Below the pieces are notes generated by a model. It was given only the letters and a program-made list of their open reading frames with translations, was not told the origin of the DNA and ran no database searches. The position numbers and the translations under genes were made by a program. A stretch of 23,918 nt of DNA from Ideonella sp. (lineage in GTDB: Bacteria; Pseudomonadota; Gammaproteobacteria; Burkholderiales; Burkholderiaceae_C). The DNA is taken from positions 1 to 23,918 of the forward strand of contig NZ_JADJDO010000012.1 in the NCBI RefSeq assembly GCF_016702655.1. Direction: 5' to 3'. This document shows positions 9,540 to 16,802 of this stretch, one piece after another (position 1 is the stretch's first letter; every line of letters begins with the position of its first letter).

Positions 9540-9677
9540 GTCGCGCAACGCGCCGGATTTCCTTGATAATGAATTGTCTGTGTCTGGCAGCGGCGCCTTA
9601 GGCCTTGAGTTTTTCTGGACGGGTTGAAGCTCCACATAGGTTCGGGTCATCATTTCAGGAAACGAAAGGCGCCTTCC
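9540..9677 (+). promoter_or_regulatory. Leader and candidate promoter of the RRM gene
   Basis: A locally AT-rich patch stands out in GC-rich surroundings. GATAAT at 9565-9570 matches the -10 consensus at five of six positions; a good -35 is not visible at the usual spacing. If it is used, the leader would be about 100 bases, which is usual for cold-responsive RNA-binding genes. GAAAGG at 9664-9669 is a plausible ribosome-binding site 8 bases before ATG 9678. The promoter call rests on one hexamer only. Confidence 0.35.
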
Positions 9678-10172
9678 ATGGGCAACAAACTCTACGTCGG
9701 TAATCTTGCCTACGGCGTTCGCGACGACGGGCTGCTGCAAGCGTTCGCCCAGTTCGGCACCGTGACCTCGGCCAAGGTGATGATGGATCGCGACACCGGC
9801 CGCTCCAAGGGCTTCGGCTTTGTCGAGATGGGCAGCGACGCGGAAGCGCAGGCCGCCATCAACGGCATGAACGGCCAGGCCCTCGAAGGCCGCGCCATCG
9901 TCGTCAACGAGGCGCGCCCGCGCGAAGAGCGTCCGGGCGGGTTTGGCGGCGGGCGCAGTGGTGGCGGGGGCGGTTACGGCGGCGGTGGCGGCGGCTACGG
10001 TGGCGGTGGCCGCAGTGGCGGTGGCGGCGGCTACGGTGGCGGCGGTGGTGGCTACGGCGGCGGTGGCGGCGGTGGCCGCACCGGCGGTGGCGGCGGCTAC
10101 GGCGGCGGCGGTCGCAGCGGCGGTGGTGGCGGCTACGGTGGCGGTGGCGGCGGCAGCCGCGGCGGTTACTGA
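9678..10172 (+). CDS. RRM-domain glycine-rich RNA-binding protein
   Basis: The 164-residue protein is a small RNA-binding protein with one RNA recognition motif and a glycine-rich tail, of the type often induced by cold in cyanobacteria and proteobacteria. RNP2 is LYVGNL (residues 5-10) and RNP1 is KGFGFVEM (44-51), with the three exposed aromatic positions present. Linker residues REERPGG lead to a tail from about residue 88 made almost wholly of Gly, with regularly placed Tyr, Arg and Ser (units like GGYGGGG and GGGRSGGG). Start ATG 9678 has a good Shine-Dalgarno and removes a meaningless N-terminal extension. It is a single-gene unit: a divergent gene upstream, a rho-independent terminator 70 bases downstream. 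Role inferred: RNA chaperone or post-transcriptional regulator in the cytoplasm. Confidence 0.93.
   Translation: MGNKLYVGNLAYGVRDDGLLQAFAQFGTVTSAKVMMDRDTGRSKGFGFVEMGSDAEAQAAINGMNGQALEGRAIVVNEARPREERPGGFGGGRSGGGGGYGGGGGGYGGGGRSGGGGGYGGGGGGYGGGGGGGRTGGGGGYGGGGRSGGGGGYGGGGGGSRGGY
9944..10169 (+). repeat. GGC/GGT low-complexity tract coding for the Gly-rich tail
   Basis: Imperfect short tandem units of GGC, GGT and GGCTACGGT fill this stretch. They encode the glycine-rich tail of the RRM protein and produce long alanine/valine-rich or histidine/arginine-rich shadow frames on other frames and the other strand. The repeat is likely to vary in length between strains and to be prone to assembly collapse. 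Confidence 0.85.
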
Positions 10173-10242
10173 TCGGGGCTGGTTCGCATCCGGTCTTCTT
10201 GCGCCTGCGCGACAGCGGGCGGGCGCGGGTTGGATGAACAAG

Positions 10243-10273
10243 CGGCGGTGCGCGAAGGTGCCCGCCGTTTTTT
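10243..10273 (+). terminator. Rho-independent terminator after the RRM gene
   Basis: CGGCGG (10243-10248) pairs with CCGCCG (10262-10267), and after one bulged T the inner GCGC (10250-10253) pairs with GTGC (10258-10261), leaving a GAAG loop. Six Ts follow at 10268-10273. This is a textbook intrinsic terminator, 70 bases after the stop codon, and separates the gene from the convergent SDR. Confidence 0.88.
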
Positions 10274-10309
10274 GTTGTTCCGACCGCTCGGGCAGCGGCG
10301 GGTCCGCGC

Positions 10310-11086
10310 CTACTCCCCCGCGCGGCGCTTGCGCGGCCGCCCGGCAAAGGCACGGTCGAACAGCCCATCGGGCAGCAGGCGCAGCAGCTTGGCGACGACG
10401 CCCATCTGCCACGGGATGACGCGGTAGCTCGCCCCGGCGGCGATCGCCGCGCCGGCCTGGCGGGCGAAGTCCGCGGGCGTCATCAGGAACGGCATCGGGT
10501 AGCGGTTGCGCGCGGTCAGCGGCGTGGCGACGTAGCCCGGGCACAGCGTCACGACCTTCACGCCGGAGGTCCGGCATTCCCCGCGCAGGCTCTCGCACAT
10601 CGAGATCACGGCCGCCTTGCTCGCGCAATAGGCGCCGTGGCCCGGCAGCCCGCGGATGCCGCCCACGCTGGCGATGCCCACGAGCGCCCCCGAGCGGCGC
10701 TCGCGCATCGCATCGACGAAGGGCTGGAAGGTCGCCGCCATGCCGACGACGTTGGTCTCGAAGGTTGCCCGCAATTGCTCGAGGTCGGAGCGGAGCGCGA
10801 TGTCGACGCCGACACTGATGCCGGCGTTGGCGATCACGATGTCGGGCAGGCCCATCTCGGCAATGCAGCCGCGCCCGGCGGCAGTGATGCCGTCGATGTC
10901 GCGCACGTCTGCGGCATAGACGCGCGCGGAGTCGGCGCCGATACCGCGCTCGGTCAGCCAAGCTTCGATCTCGGCTCCGCGCCGGGCAACCAGCGCGAGA
11001 CGCGCGCCCTGCGCCGCGTAGTGCTCGGCGAGCGCCATGCCGATGCCGCTCGAGGCGCCGGTGATGAACACCAACGGACGCGTCAT
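10310..11086 (-). CDS. Short-chain dehydrogenase/reductase, classical type
   Basis: The 258-residue protein is a classical SDR, an NAD(P)-dependent oxidoreductase of unknown substrate. The cofactor loop TGASSGIG is at residues 9-16, the NAG motif at 87-89, catalytic Ser at 140, Tyr153 and Lys157 (YCASK). The RR at 35-36 after the second beta strand is compatible with NADP preference. The C-terminal 25 residues (LLRLLPDGLFDRAFAGRPRK and after) are basic and hydrophobic, as in several SDRs that sit at membranes. Start ATG 11086 gives MTRPLVFITGASSG. The gene lies downstream of lptC on the same strand where lptA would be expected, with a 181-base gap. It converges with the RRM gene. No substrate can be named. 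Confidence 0.88.
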   Translation of the reverse strand: MTRPLVFITGASSGIGMALAEHYAAQGARLALVARRGAEIEAWLTERGIGADSARVYAADVRDIDGITAAGRGCIAEMGLPDIVIANAGISVGVDIALRSDLEQLRATFETNVVGMAATFQPFVDAMRERRSGALVGIASVGGIRGLPGHGAYCASKAAVISMCESLRGECRTSGVKVVTLCPGYVATPLTARNRYPMPFLMTPADFARQAGAAIAAGASYRVIPWQMGVVAKLLRLLPDGLFDRAFAGRPRKRRAGE

Positions 11087-11271
11087 GACGACCCCTCGTC
11101 CAGGCAGTGCCGTGGCCGATTCCCTACGAGGAACGCAGGCTGCGCCTCCAATCCCGCCTGCGCGGGCTTGGACGGCCGGTGTGCCAGCCGTGTCCCGCGG
11201 CGGGCGCGGGCCGGCCTGGGACCGGCCTGGCACTCGGCCCGCGGACACAGTGCCGATACAGCCTGTCTCAT
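11083..11271 (-). other. Gap after lptC with a coupled 62-codon ORF of doubtful coding status
   Basis: The segment between lptC and the SDR holds one ORF, ATG 11271 to TGA 11083, 62 residues (MRQAVSALCPRAECQAGP at its start). Its ATG overlaps the lptC stop as ATGA, and its own TGA overlaps the SDR ATG as ATGA, so translation could pass through all three. Against coding, its codons (AGA, GTA, GCA, ACA, GGA, TTG, AGG) are unlike those of the neighbours, and I recognise no domain, signal peptide or LptA-like sequence. It also contains CCCGCCTGCGCGGG (11155-11168), a short palindrome common between genes in betaproteobacteria. A chance ORF in an intergenic repeat is the likelier reading. Confidence 0.35.
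11155..11168. repeat. Short GC palindrome of an intergenic-repeat type
   Basis: CCCGC and GCGGG flank a four-base CTGC loop, preceded by AAT. Similar ATTCCCGCCTGCGCGGGAAT elements recur between genes in many betaproteobacteria. Its presence suggests that the gap between lptC and the SDR is true intergenic DNA. Assignment to that repeat class is from memory of its consensus. Confidence 0.4.
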
Positions 11272-11993
11272 GGCATCGCCCTTGCCGGTGTCCTGCTCGC
11301 GCTGCCCAGCGGTGACGTGGCAAAGGAGGCGCGCACATGGCCCTTCATCGCGACCGTTCGCTGCAGGTGATCGTAGTCGAACGAGTCGGCCCGGATCACG
11401 GTGCCGCCGCGGGCCATGGTCACCGGCAGGTGCGAGCGCAGCCGCTCGGTCTTGAGGTAGGCGTGCAGGAACTCGCCGCGAAAGCTCAACCCCTCCTCGC
11501 CCGGTTTGGCGCTGCTGCGCGTCACTCGCGCGTCGCCCAGCAACTGCACCTCCGAAGCGTCGGCGTTGGCGAGCGCGCGCTGCGCGGTGGCCAGCGTCAG
11601 GCTGCCGTCGGGCGAGTGGCCCCGCACGGAAGGACGTTCGATCTCGAGTGTGTCGGTGTCGGGAAAGTGGCGCAGCGTCTCGCCCTCGATCTGTGCGCGC
11701 AGCCTGCCCTCGGCCGTGAAGCGCTGGACCGAGAACGCGTGCATCGTGTAGTCCGGCTCGTGGCGCACCGGCGCGGCTGCGGGCGGCTCCTCGGGCACGG
11801 GCGTGTTCTTCACCAGCCACCAGCTGCCGAGCGCGAGCAAACCCATCAGCAGCATCGGCAGGTAGGACGACAGCGCGTCGACAATGCGCGCCGGCCAGGG
11901 CAGCGCCCGCCAGCGCGGATGAGCCTCGCCGCGCGGCGCGCCCTGCAGCGGTGCCAGGGCCTCCAGCGGCTCGAGAACGCCCTCCGAACTCAT
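11268..11993 (-). CDS. lptC: LptC, LPS export protein (inner-membrane anchor)
   Basis: LptC is the bitopic inner-membrane part of the Lpt machine that passes LPS from LptB2FG to the periplasmic LptA bridge. The 241-residue product has a cytoplasmic N-terminus, one membrane helix at about residues 43-62 (ending GSWWLVKNT) and a periplasmic beta-jellyroll. The jellyroll shows YTMHAFSVQRFTAEGRLRAQ, the family's Y-x-x-x-F and LxGE-type pattern, then DTLEIERPSV and the strand pattern to DYDHLQRTVAMKGHVRASF. The last 15 residues or so (SPLGSASRTPARAMP) look untypical and use rare codons, so the original end may have been altered. The ATG at 11993 overlaps the kdsC stop as ATGA. The position after kdsD and kdsC is the usual one; lptA and lptB do not follow. 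Confidence 0.88.
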   Translation of the reverse strand: MSSEGVLEPLEALAPLQGAPRGEAHPRWRALPWPARIVDALSSYLPMLLMGLLALGSWWLVKNTPVPEEPPAAAPVRHEPDYTMHAFSVQRFTAEGRLRAQIEGETLRHFPDTDTLEIERPSVRGHSPDGSLTLATAQRALANADASEVQLLGDARVTRSSAKPGEEGLSFRGEFLHAYLKTERLRSHLPVTMARGGTVIRADSFDYDHLQRTVAMKGHVRASFATSPLGSASRTPARAMP

Positions 11994-12593
11994 GCGCCCC
12001 CGTCCAGCGTCCGCAGCTCGCCTGCCAGCAGATCCACGTAGCGCCCGCTGGCGCACAGCAGCAGGTCGCAGAACTCGCGCGCGGCGCCGTGGCCGGCAGC
12101 GGCGCGTCACGTGGTGCGCCCGGGCGCGCACCTCGGCGTGGGCCTGCGGCGGTGCGCAGCCAAAAGCGGCGCGGCCGAGTAGCGGCAGGTCGGGCCAGTC
12201 GTCGCCCATTGCAGCGACCTCTCCCCAGCCGAGCCCGAGTTCGGCCAGCAGGCGCTCTGCGGCGGCGAACTTGTCGGCGGCGCCATAGACCGCGTGCCCG
12301 AGGCCGAGGTCGGCGACGCGCCGGCGCAGCGCGGGCGAGTCGCGGCCGCTGATCACGAGCGGTGCGATGCCGGCCTGCTGCAGCAACTTCAGTCCGTGGC
12401 CGTCGAGGGTGCTGAAGGCCTTGAACGTCTCGCCGTGTTCGCTCAGGTAGAGCCTGCCGTCGGTGAGCACGCCGTCGACATCGAAGATCGCACCCCGAAT
12501 GCCCTGGGCCTGGAGCAGCAGTGCGGGCGCGAAGCCCACCACCGGGTCCGAGCGCGGGCTTGGGGGTGCCACTTCAGTTGCTCCACCGCTCAT
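11990..12593 (-). pseudogene. kdsC: KdsC, Kdo-8-phosphate phosphatase, one frameshift
   Basis: KdsC is a HAD-superfamily (C0 type) phosphatase that removes phosphate from Kdo 8-phosphate to yield Kdo for the LPS core. HAD motif I is FDVDGVLTDG (nucleophile Asp38, Asp40), motif II is ISGRDS (Ser82), Lys108 lies in AADKFAAA, and motif IV is GDDWPDLPLL (Asp131, Asp132). After HHVT (residue 163, about 12104) the reading frame shifts; the neighbouring frame supplies AAAGHGAAREFCDLLL and ends LRTLDGGA at TGA 11990-11992. A one-base gain or two-base loss explains it. All catalytic residues precede the break. Because Kdo synthesis is essential in most Gram-negatives, sequencing error is more likely than a true mutation. 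ATG 12593 is the chosen start; the protein should be about 200 residues. Confidence 0.88.
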
Positions 12594-12772
12594 CACGCGA
12601 CCCGCGACGCATGAAACGCGTTTCTTCGTCCCCGGCAGGGGACCGGTCGCCGCAGGCGACCAGGGGAGCGCGATGCCGCCCAAGCGGGCCGAGCCCGATC
12701 CGGGTCTCCCGGTCGGGTTCGGAGCCCCCGCGGGGGGCGGCCGCTCGGCGGCCGGGGGTGGTGAGTTTCAAT
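12594..12772. repeat. GC-rich hairpin element between kdsD and kdsC
   Basis: A 179-base spacer interrupts genes that are normally nearly contiguous. It holds a perfect palindromic hairpin, CGGCCGC (12738-12744), loop TCG, GCGGCCG (12748-12754), preceded by CCCC-GCG-GGGG around 12725-12734 and followed by a run of five Gs. This resembles the GGGGGCGGCCGC-type intergenic repeats seen in Rubrivivax/Leptothrix-like genomes; that resemblance is from memory. No coding potential is seen. It may act as an mRNA stability or attenuation structure between the two genes. Confidence 0.5.
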
Positions 12773-13762
12773 TCAGATCACCTTGGCGCGCATCAGGTCG
12801 TTGGAGTTGAGCGCGCCGATCAGGCGTCCCTCGGCATCGACGACGAGCAGGCTCGTGACGCGGTGGCGCTCCATCATGTCGGCCGCATCGACGGCGAGCG
12901 CGTCGTCGCGCACCAGGTGCGGGCGCGGATGCATGACCTCGTGCGCGCGCAGCGAGCGCAGGTCTTCTCCCTTGGCGACGAGGCGGCGCAGGTCGCCGTC
13001 GGTGAAGATGCCGAGCACGCGGCCCTCGCCGTCGGCGACCGCGGTCGCGCCGAGGCCCTTGTCGGTCATCTCGCGCATCAGCTCGATGAAACCCGCCTGC
13101 GCGGCGACGCAAGGCACGTCGGTGCCCGAGCGCATCACGTCGTGCACGTGTGTCAGCAGCTTGCGCCCGAGCGCGCCGCCCGGATGCGAGCGCGCGAAAT
13201 CCTCGGTGCGAAAGCCCCGTGCGTCGAGCAGCGCCACCGCGAGCGCGTCGCCGAGCGCAAGCTGCGCCGTCGTGCTCGCCGTCGGGGCGAGGTTGAGCGG
13301 GCAGGCTTCCTGCGTCACGGCGCTGTCGAGGCACAGGTCGGCATGGCGCGCGAGCGTCGAGTCGGCGCCGCCGGTCATCGCCACCACGTGCACGTCGAGG
13401 CGCTTCAACACCGGCAGGATGACGTTGAGCTCGTCGCTCTCGCCGGAGTTGGAGATCGCGAGCACCACGTCGCCCGGCGCGACCATGCCGAGGTCGCCGT
13501 GGCTCGCCTCGGCGGGGTGGACGAACAGCGCCGGCGTGCCGGTCGACGACAGCGTGGCCGCGATCTTGCGCCCGATGTGGCCGCTCTTGCCCATGCCCAT
13601 CACGACCACGCGGCCGCGGCAGGCGAGGATCAGCGCGACTGCGGACGCGAACCCGCTGCCGGTGCGCCCCTTCAGCCCGAGCAGCGCCTGCGCCTCGATC
13701 TCGAAGGTCTGGTGCGCGAGCGCCAGCGCGCGTGCCGGGTCGAATGCGGGATGGATGGACAC
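12773..13762 (-). CDS. kdsD: KdsD, arabinose-5-phosphate isomerase
   Basis: KdsD interconverts ribulose 5-phosphate and arabinose 5-phosphate, the first step of Kdo synthesis for lipopolysaccharide. The 329-residue length fits. The N-terminal SIS sugar-isomerase domain covers about residues 40-180, with VVMGMGKSGHIGRKIAATL, the family signature HPAEASHGDLGMV and SNSGESDELNVILP. Two CBS domains follow (about 205-329), with DKGLGATAVADGEGRVLGIFTDGDLRRL and HRVTSLLVVDAEGRLIGALNSNDLMRAKVI as their ends. ATG 13762 is the start (MSIHPAFDPARALALA). It heads a minus-strand run kdsD-kdsC-lptC and is divergent from the Kef antiporter, 95 bases away, as in many proteobacteria where a cation antiporter or exchanger lies next to kdsD. 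Confidence 0.95.
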   Translation of the reverse strand: MSIHPAFDPARALALAHQTFEIEAQALLGLKGRTGSGFASAVALILACRGRVVVMGMGKSGHIGRKIAATLSSTGTPALFVHPAEASHGDLGMVAPGDVVLAISNSGESDELNVILPVLKRLDVHVVAMTGGADSTLARHADLCLDSAVTQEACPLNLAPTASTTAQLALGDALAVALLDARGFRTEDFARSHPGGALGRKLLTHVHDVMRSGTDVPCVAAQAGFIELMREMTDKGLGATAVADGEGRVLGIFTDGDLRRLVAKGEDLRSLRAHEVMHPRPHLVRDDALAVDAADMMERHRVTSLLVVDAEGRLIGALNSNDLMRAKVI

Positions 13763-13857
13763 GCCGTGCGGCTGCGCTCCGTTACGATGAGATCATTCTA
13801 GGCCGCGTCGTGGCCGCGCCGCGCGCTGCCGGCACGCTGCTTGCTCAGCCCCCGCCC
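13763..13857. promoter_or_regulatory. Divergent kdsD / antiporter intergenic region
   Basis: This 95-base gap must carry the start signals of both divergent genes. On the minus strand TAGAAT (plus-strand 13795-13800) matches a -10 box at five of six positions and would place transcription about 25 bases before the kdsD ATG. No convincing -35 is seen, and neither gene has a strong Shine-Dalgarno. Confidence 0.3.
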
Positions 13858-15870
13858 ATGGTCACCACCTTCGAACTCGTGCTGCTGTACCTGCTCGCCG
13901 CGGTGGTGGGCGTGGTCGTGTGCCGGTCGTTCAAGCTCCCGCCCATCCTCGGCTACCTGATCGTGGGCGTGCTGATCGGCCCGCATGCGCTCGCGCTGGC
14001 CAAGGATTCGGCCGGCTTCCAGTACCTGGGCGAGTTCGGCGTCGTTTTCCTGATGTTCGTGATCGGGCTTCACTTCAACCTGCCCAAGTTGAAGAGCATG
14101 CGCACGCTCGTGTTCGGCCTCGGCCTGAGCCAAGTCGTGCTGACCATGCTCGCCGCTGCGGCGGGCAATGCGCTGCTCGCCTGGACGATGGCGCAGTTCG
14201 GCCAGCGCTGGGGCCTCGCCTGGCAGGGCGCGGTCGCGCTCGGCGGCGCGCTCGCGATGAGCAGCACGGCGATCGTCGTCAAGCTGATGGCCGACCGCCT
14301 GGAGCTCGAGAGCGAGCACGGGCGGCGCGTACTGGCGGTGTTGCTGATGCAGGACCTGGCCGTCGTGCCGCTGCTGGTGCTGATCCCGGCGCTCGGCAAG
14401 ACCGGCCCGGGCGAGGCGGCCGACCTGGGCGTTGCGCTCGGCCTGGCCGCAGCCAAGGCCGCCGCCCTCCTGACCTTGCTGCTGGTCGGCGGGCCGCGCC
14501 TGATGCGCTGGTGGCTGACGCTCGTCGCGCGGCGCAAGAGCGAGGAGCTGTTCGTGCTGAACCTGCTGCTGCTGACGCTCGGGCTGGCGTGGATCACCGA
14601 GCTGGCGGGGTTGTCGCTGGCGCTCGGCGCCTTCGTCGCCGGCATGCTGATCGCCGAGACCGAGTTCAAGCACCAGGTCGAGACCGAGATCCGCGCCTTC
14701 CACGACGTGCTGCTGGGGCTGTTCTTCATCACCATCGGCATGAAGCTCGACTGGCGCGCCGTGGCCGAACACTGGCCGCTCGTCGCGCTGCTGACGACGC
14801 TGCCGGTGCTGTTCAAGCTCGGCCTCGTGACCGGGCTGGCGCGGCTTTTCGGCGCGCAGCCGGGGGTGGCCCTGCGCACCGGCCTGTACCTGGCGCAGGC
14901 GGGCGAGTTCGGCTTCGTGCTGCTGACGCTGGCGACGCAGCAGCGCTTGGTGCCGCTGGCGCTGCAGAGCCCGGTGCTCGCGGCGATGGTGCTGTCGATG
15001 CTCGCCACGCCGGTGATCGTGCTCTACAGCAACCGGATCGTGATGCGGCTCGCCGCGAGCGACTGGCTGATGCAGTCGGTCGCGATGACGACGATCGCCA
15101 AACGGGCGATGAACACCGAGGCCCATATCATCATCTGCGGCTACGGCCGCAGCGGCCAGAACCTGGCGCGCCTGCTCGATGCCGAGCACATCCCCTACAT
15201 GGCGCTCGACCTCGACCCGGATCGCGTGCGCCAGGCGGCCGCCGCCGGGCAGAGCGTGGTCTTCGGCGACGCGGCGCGCCTGCAGAGCCTGATGGCCGCC
15301 GGGCTGGCGCGCGCGAATGCGGTCGTCGTGAGCTATCCCGACACGCCTTCGGCGCTGAAGATCCTGCAACTCGTGCAGGAACACGCGCCGCGGGTGCCGG
15401 TGATCGTGCGCACGATCGACGACGCCGACCTCGAGCAACTCCAGGCGGCCGGTGCGACCGAGGTCGTGCCCGAAGCGATCGAGGGCTCGCTGATGCTCGC
15501 CAGCCACGCGCTGGCGCTGGTCGGCGTGCCGATGCGGCGCGTGATCCGCCTCGTGCAGGAGCAGCGCGACGCGCGCTACGGCCTGCTGCGCGGCTACTTC
15601 CACGGCGCCGACGACGACACCGTGCACGAGATGCACAGCCGGCGCCTGCTCTCGGTGACCTTGCCGCTGGGCGCGGGCTCCAAGGGCGTGAGGCTCGCCG
15701 ATCTGGTGCTGCACGCGCTCGACGTGAACGTGGTCTCGGTGCGCCGCTCGGGCGGCGCCGTCGTCAAACCGGCCGACGACCTGCAGTTGACCGGCGGCGA
15801 CACGCTGGTGCTCGCGGGCCTGCCCGAGCCGCTGGCGCTCGCCGAGGCCAAGTTGCTGGCCTTGCGGTGA
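13858..15870 (+). CDS. Kef-type (CPA2) monovalent cation:proton antiporter
   Basis: The 670-residue protein combines a CPA2 Na+/H+-exchanger-like membrane domain (about 1-390, roughly 12 helices) with a cytoplasmic RCK/TrkA-N nucleotide-binding domain and a TrkA-C domain. In the membrane part LLMQDLAVVPLLVL and GAFVAGMLIAETEFKHQVE are family landmarks, as is GLFFITIGMKLDW. The Rossmann loop is G428-Y-G-R-S-G433, with the acidic DLDPD after the second strand, as expected for NAD(H) binding. The TrkA-C domain covers about 580-668. Start ATG 13858 puts the first helix right at the N-terminus; the open frame upstream to 13732 reads as non-protein. It resembles KefB/KefC and YbaL; which one, and whether glutathione gates it, cannot be told. 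Its stop overlaps the MenA-like start. Confidence 0.92.
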   Translation: MVTTFELVLLYLLAAVVGVVVCRSFKLPPILGYLIVGVLIGPHALALAKDSAGFQYLGEFGVVFLMFVIGLHFNLPKLKSMRTLVFGLGLSQVVLTMLAAAAGNALLAWTMAQFGQRWGLAWQGAVALGGALAMSSTAIVVKLMADRLELESEHGRRVLAVLLMQDLAVVPLLVLIPALGKTGPGEAADLGVALGLAAAKAAALLTLLLVGGPRLMRWWLTLVARRKSEELFVLNLLLLTLGLAWITELAGLSLALGAFVAGMLIAETEFKHQVETEIRAFHDVLLGLFFITIGMKLDWRAVAEHWPLVALLTTLPVLFKLGLVTGLARLFGAQPGVALRTGLYLAQAGEFGFVLLTLATQQRLVPLALQSPVLAAMVLSMLATPVIVLYSNRIVMRLAASDWLMQSVAMTTIAKRAMNTEAHIIICGYGRSGQNLARLLDAEHIPYMALDLDPDRVRQAAAAGQSVVFGDAARLQSLMAAGLARANAVVVSYPDTPSALKILQLVQEHAPRVPVIVRTIDDADLEQLQAAGATEVVPEAIEGSLMLASHALALVGVPMRRVIRLVQEQRDARYGLLRGYFHGADDDTVHEMHSRRLLSVTLPLGAGSKGVRLADLVLHALDVNVVSVRRSGGAVVKPADDLQLTGGDTLVLAGLPEPLALAEAKLLALR

Positions 15871-16799
15871 ACGCCGCACGGCGCAGCGACCGGGCGCCGC
15901 CGCGGCCGCACTCGGCCGGCGCCTGGGCGGTGGCGATGCGGCCGCGCAGCCTGCCGATCGCCGTGAGCCCGGTACTGGTGGGCGCGGCGCTCGCCTACGA
16001 GCGTACGGGCAGCGTCGATCCCATCGCCGCGGCACTGGTGCTCGGCGCGGCGCTGCTGATGCAGGTCGTGACGAACCTGCAGAACGACGTCGGCTACACC
16101 GTTCGGGGGGCCGAGGCCGGCGGCACGCGCATCGGCCTGCCGCGCGCCACGGCCAACGGCTGGCTCGGCGTGCGCGAAGTGCGCGCGGGCGTCGTGCTCG
16201 CGGCGCTGCTGGCGACGGCGATCGGGCTGGCGCTGGTCGCGCTGCGCGGCTGGCCGGTGCTCGCGATCGGCGTGGCCTCGCTCGCTGCGGCGCTCGCCTA
16301 CATGGGCGGGCCGAAGCCGATCGCCTACACGCCACTCGGCGAGTTGACCGTATTCGTCTTCTTCGGCCTCGTCGCGGTGCCGGGAACGGACTGGGTACTC
16401 AGCGGCAGCGTCGGGGCGGCGAGCCTGATCGGCGGCGCAGCGATCGGCGCCCTCGCCGCGGCAGCGCTGGCGGTGAACAACCACCGCGACCGCGAGCACG
16501 ATCGCAGCGCGGGGCGGCGCACCTTTGCCGTGATCTTCGGCGAGCAGTCCTCGGCGCGCCTGTTCGCCACGCTGCTGTTCGCGCCCTTCGCACTCCTCGT
16601 CCCGCTGGCCCTGGCCGCGCGGGCGCCGACGACGCTGTTGCCGCTCGTGCTGCTGCCCGCTGCGCTGCGCCTGCGGCGCGACTTCGGGCGCTGCCGCGAG
16701 CCCGGCGCCTTCACCGCCTTGCTGTTGCGCAGCTTCAGGTTCGAAGCGGTGTTTGCGCTGCTGCTCGTGGCTGGAGTCCTGCTCGCGCGGCTCGCCTGA
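15867..16799 (+). CDS. menA: MenA-family UbiA-type prenyltransferase (DHNA octaprenyltransferase-like)
   Basis: The 310-residue membrane protein aligns by eye with E. coli MenA, which attaches a polyprenyl chain to 1,4-dihydroxy-2-naphthoate in menaquinone synthesis. Shared landmarks are RPRSLPIAVSPVLVGAALA near the N-terminus, NLQNDVG.TVRG, RIGLPRAT, KPIAYTPLGELTVFVFFG and the second polar motif NNHRDREHDRSAGRRT (Asp208 and Asp212). About nine membrane helices are visible. The first polar motif differs: E. coli has NDYGDAVKGSD, here N73-D74-V-G-Y77-T-V-R-G-A-E83, so two of three aspartates are replaced. The GTG at 15867 overlaps the antiporter stop as GTGA and suggests coupling; ATG 15936 is an alternative start. 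No other menaquinone gene is in the window, so the product could also act on another aromatic acceptor. Confidence 0.82.
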   Translation: MNAARRSDRAPPRPHSAGAWAVAMRPRSLPIAVSPVLVGAALAYERTGSVDPIAAALVLGAALLMQVVTNLQNDVGYTVRGAEAGGTRIGLPRATANGWLGVREVRAGVVLAALLATAIGLALVALRGWPVLAIGVASLAAALAYMGGPKPIAYTPLGELTVFVFFGLVAVPGTDWVLSGSVGAASLIGGAAIGALAAAALAVNNHRDREHDRSAGRRTFAVIFGEQSSARLFATLLFAPFALLVPLALAARAPTTLLPLVLLPAALRLRRDFGRCREPGAFTALLLRSFRFEAVFALLLVAGVLLARLA

Positions 16800-16802
16800 G
16801 GA

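Noticed and set aside
9944..10169. Possible CRISPR or tandem-repeat locus
   Set aside because: The repeats are short, in frame and encode the glycine-rich tail; there are no equal-length unique spacers.
9943..10419. An Ala/Val-rich ORF overlapping the RRM gene tail
   Set aside because: It is the frame-shifted reading of the GGC/GGT repeat tract and runs through the terminator.
6978..10961. A 1327-codon open frame on the minus strand
   Set aside because: Only its last 214 codons are real (MarC). The remainder runs through the shadow frames of four other genes and is low-complexity (Ala/Arg/Thr runs); GC-rich DNA rarely contains stop codons in such frames.
11107..11370. Plus-strand ORF containing HGIALAGVLLALPSGDVAKEAR, which looks like a signal peptide
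   Set aside because: It runs opposite the lptC 3' end, has no good start or domain, and the signal-like stretch is short enough to be chance.
13920..15866. The first 650 codons of a 959-codon plus frame that ends with the MenA sequence
   Set aside because: This part is the out-of-frame shadow of the antiporter. Only the section from GTG 15867 is protein-like.
13798..16335. An 845-codon minus-strand open frame opposite the antiporter and MenA genes
   Set aside because: Its translation is Arg/Gln/His/Ala-rich with no domain, while the plus strand has two well-recognised membrane proteins with all family motifs.
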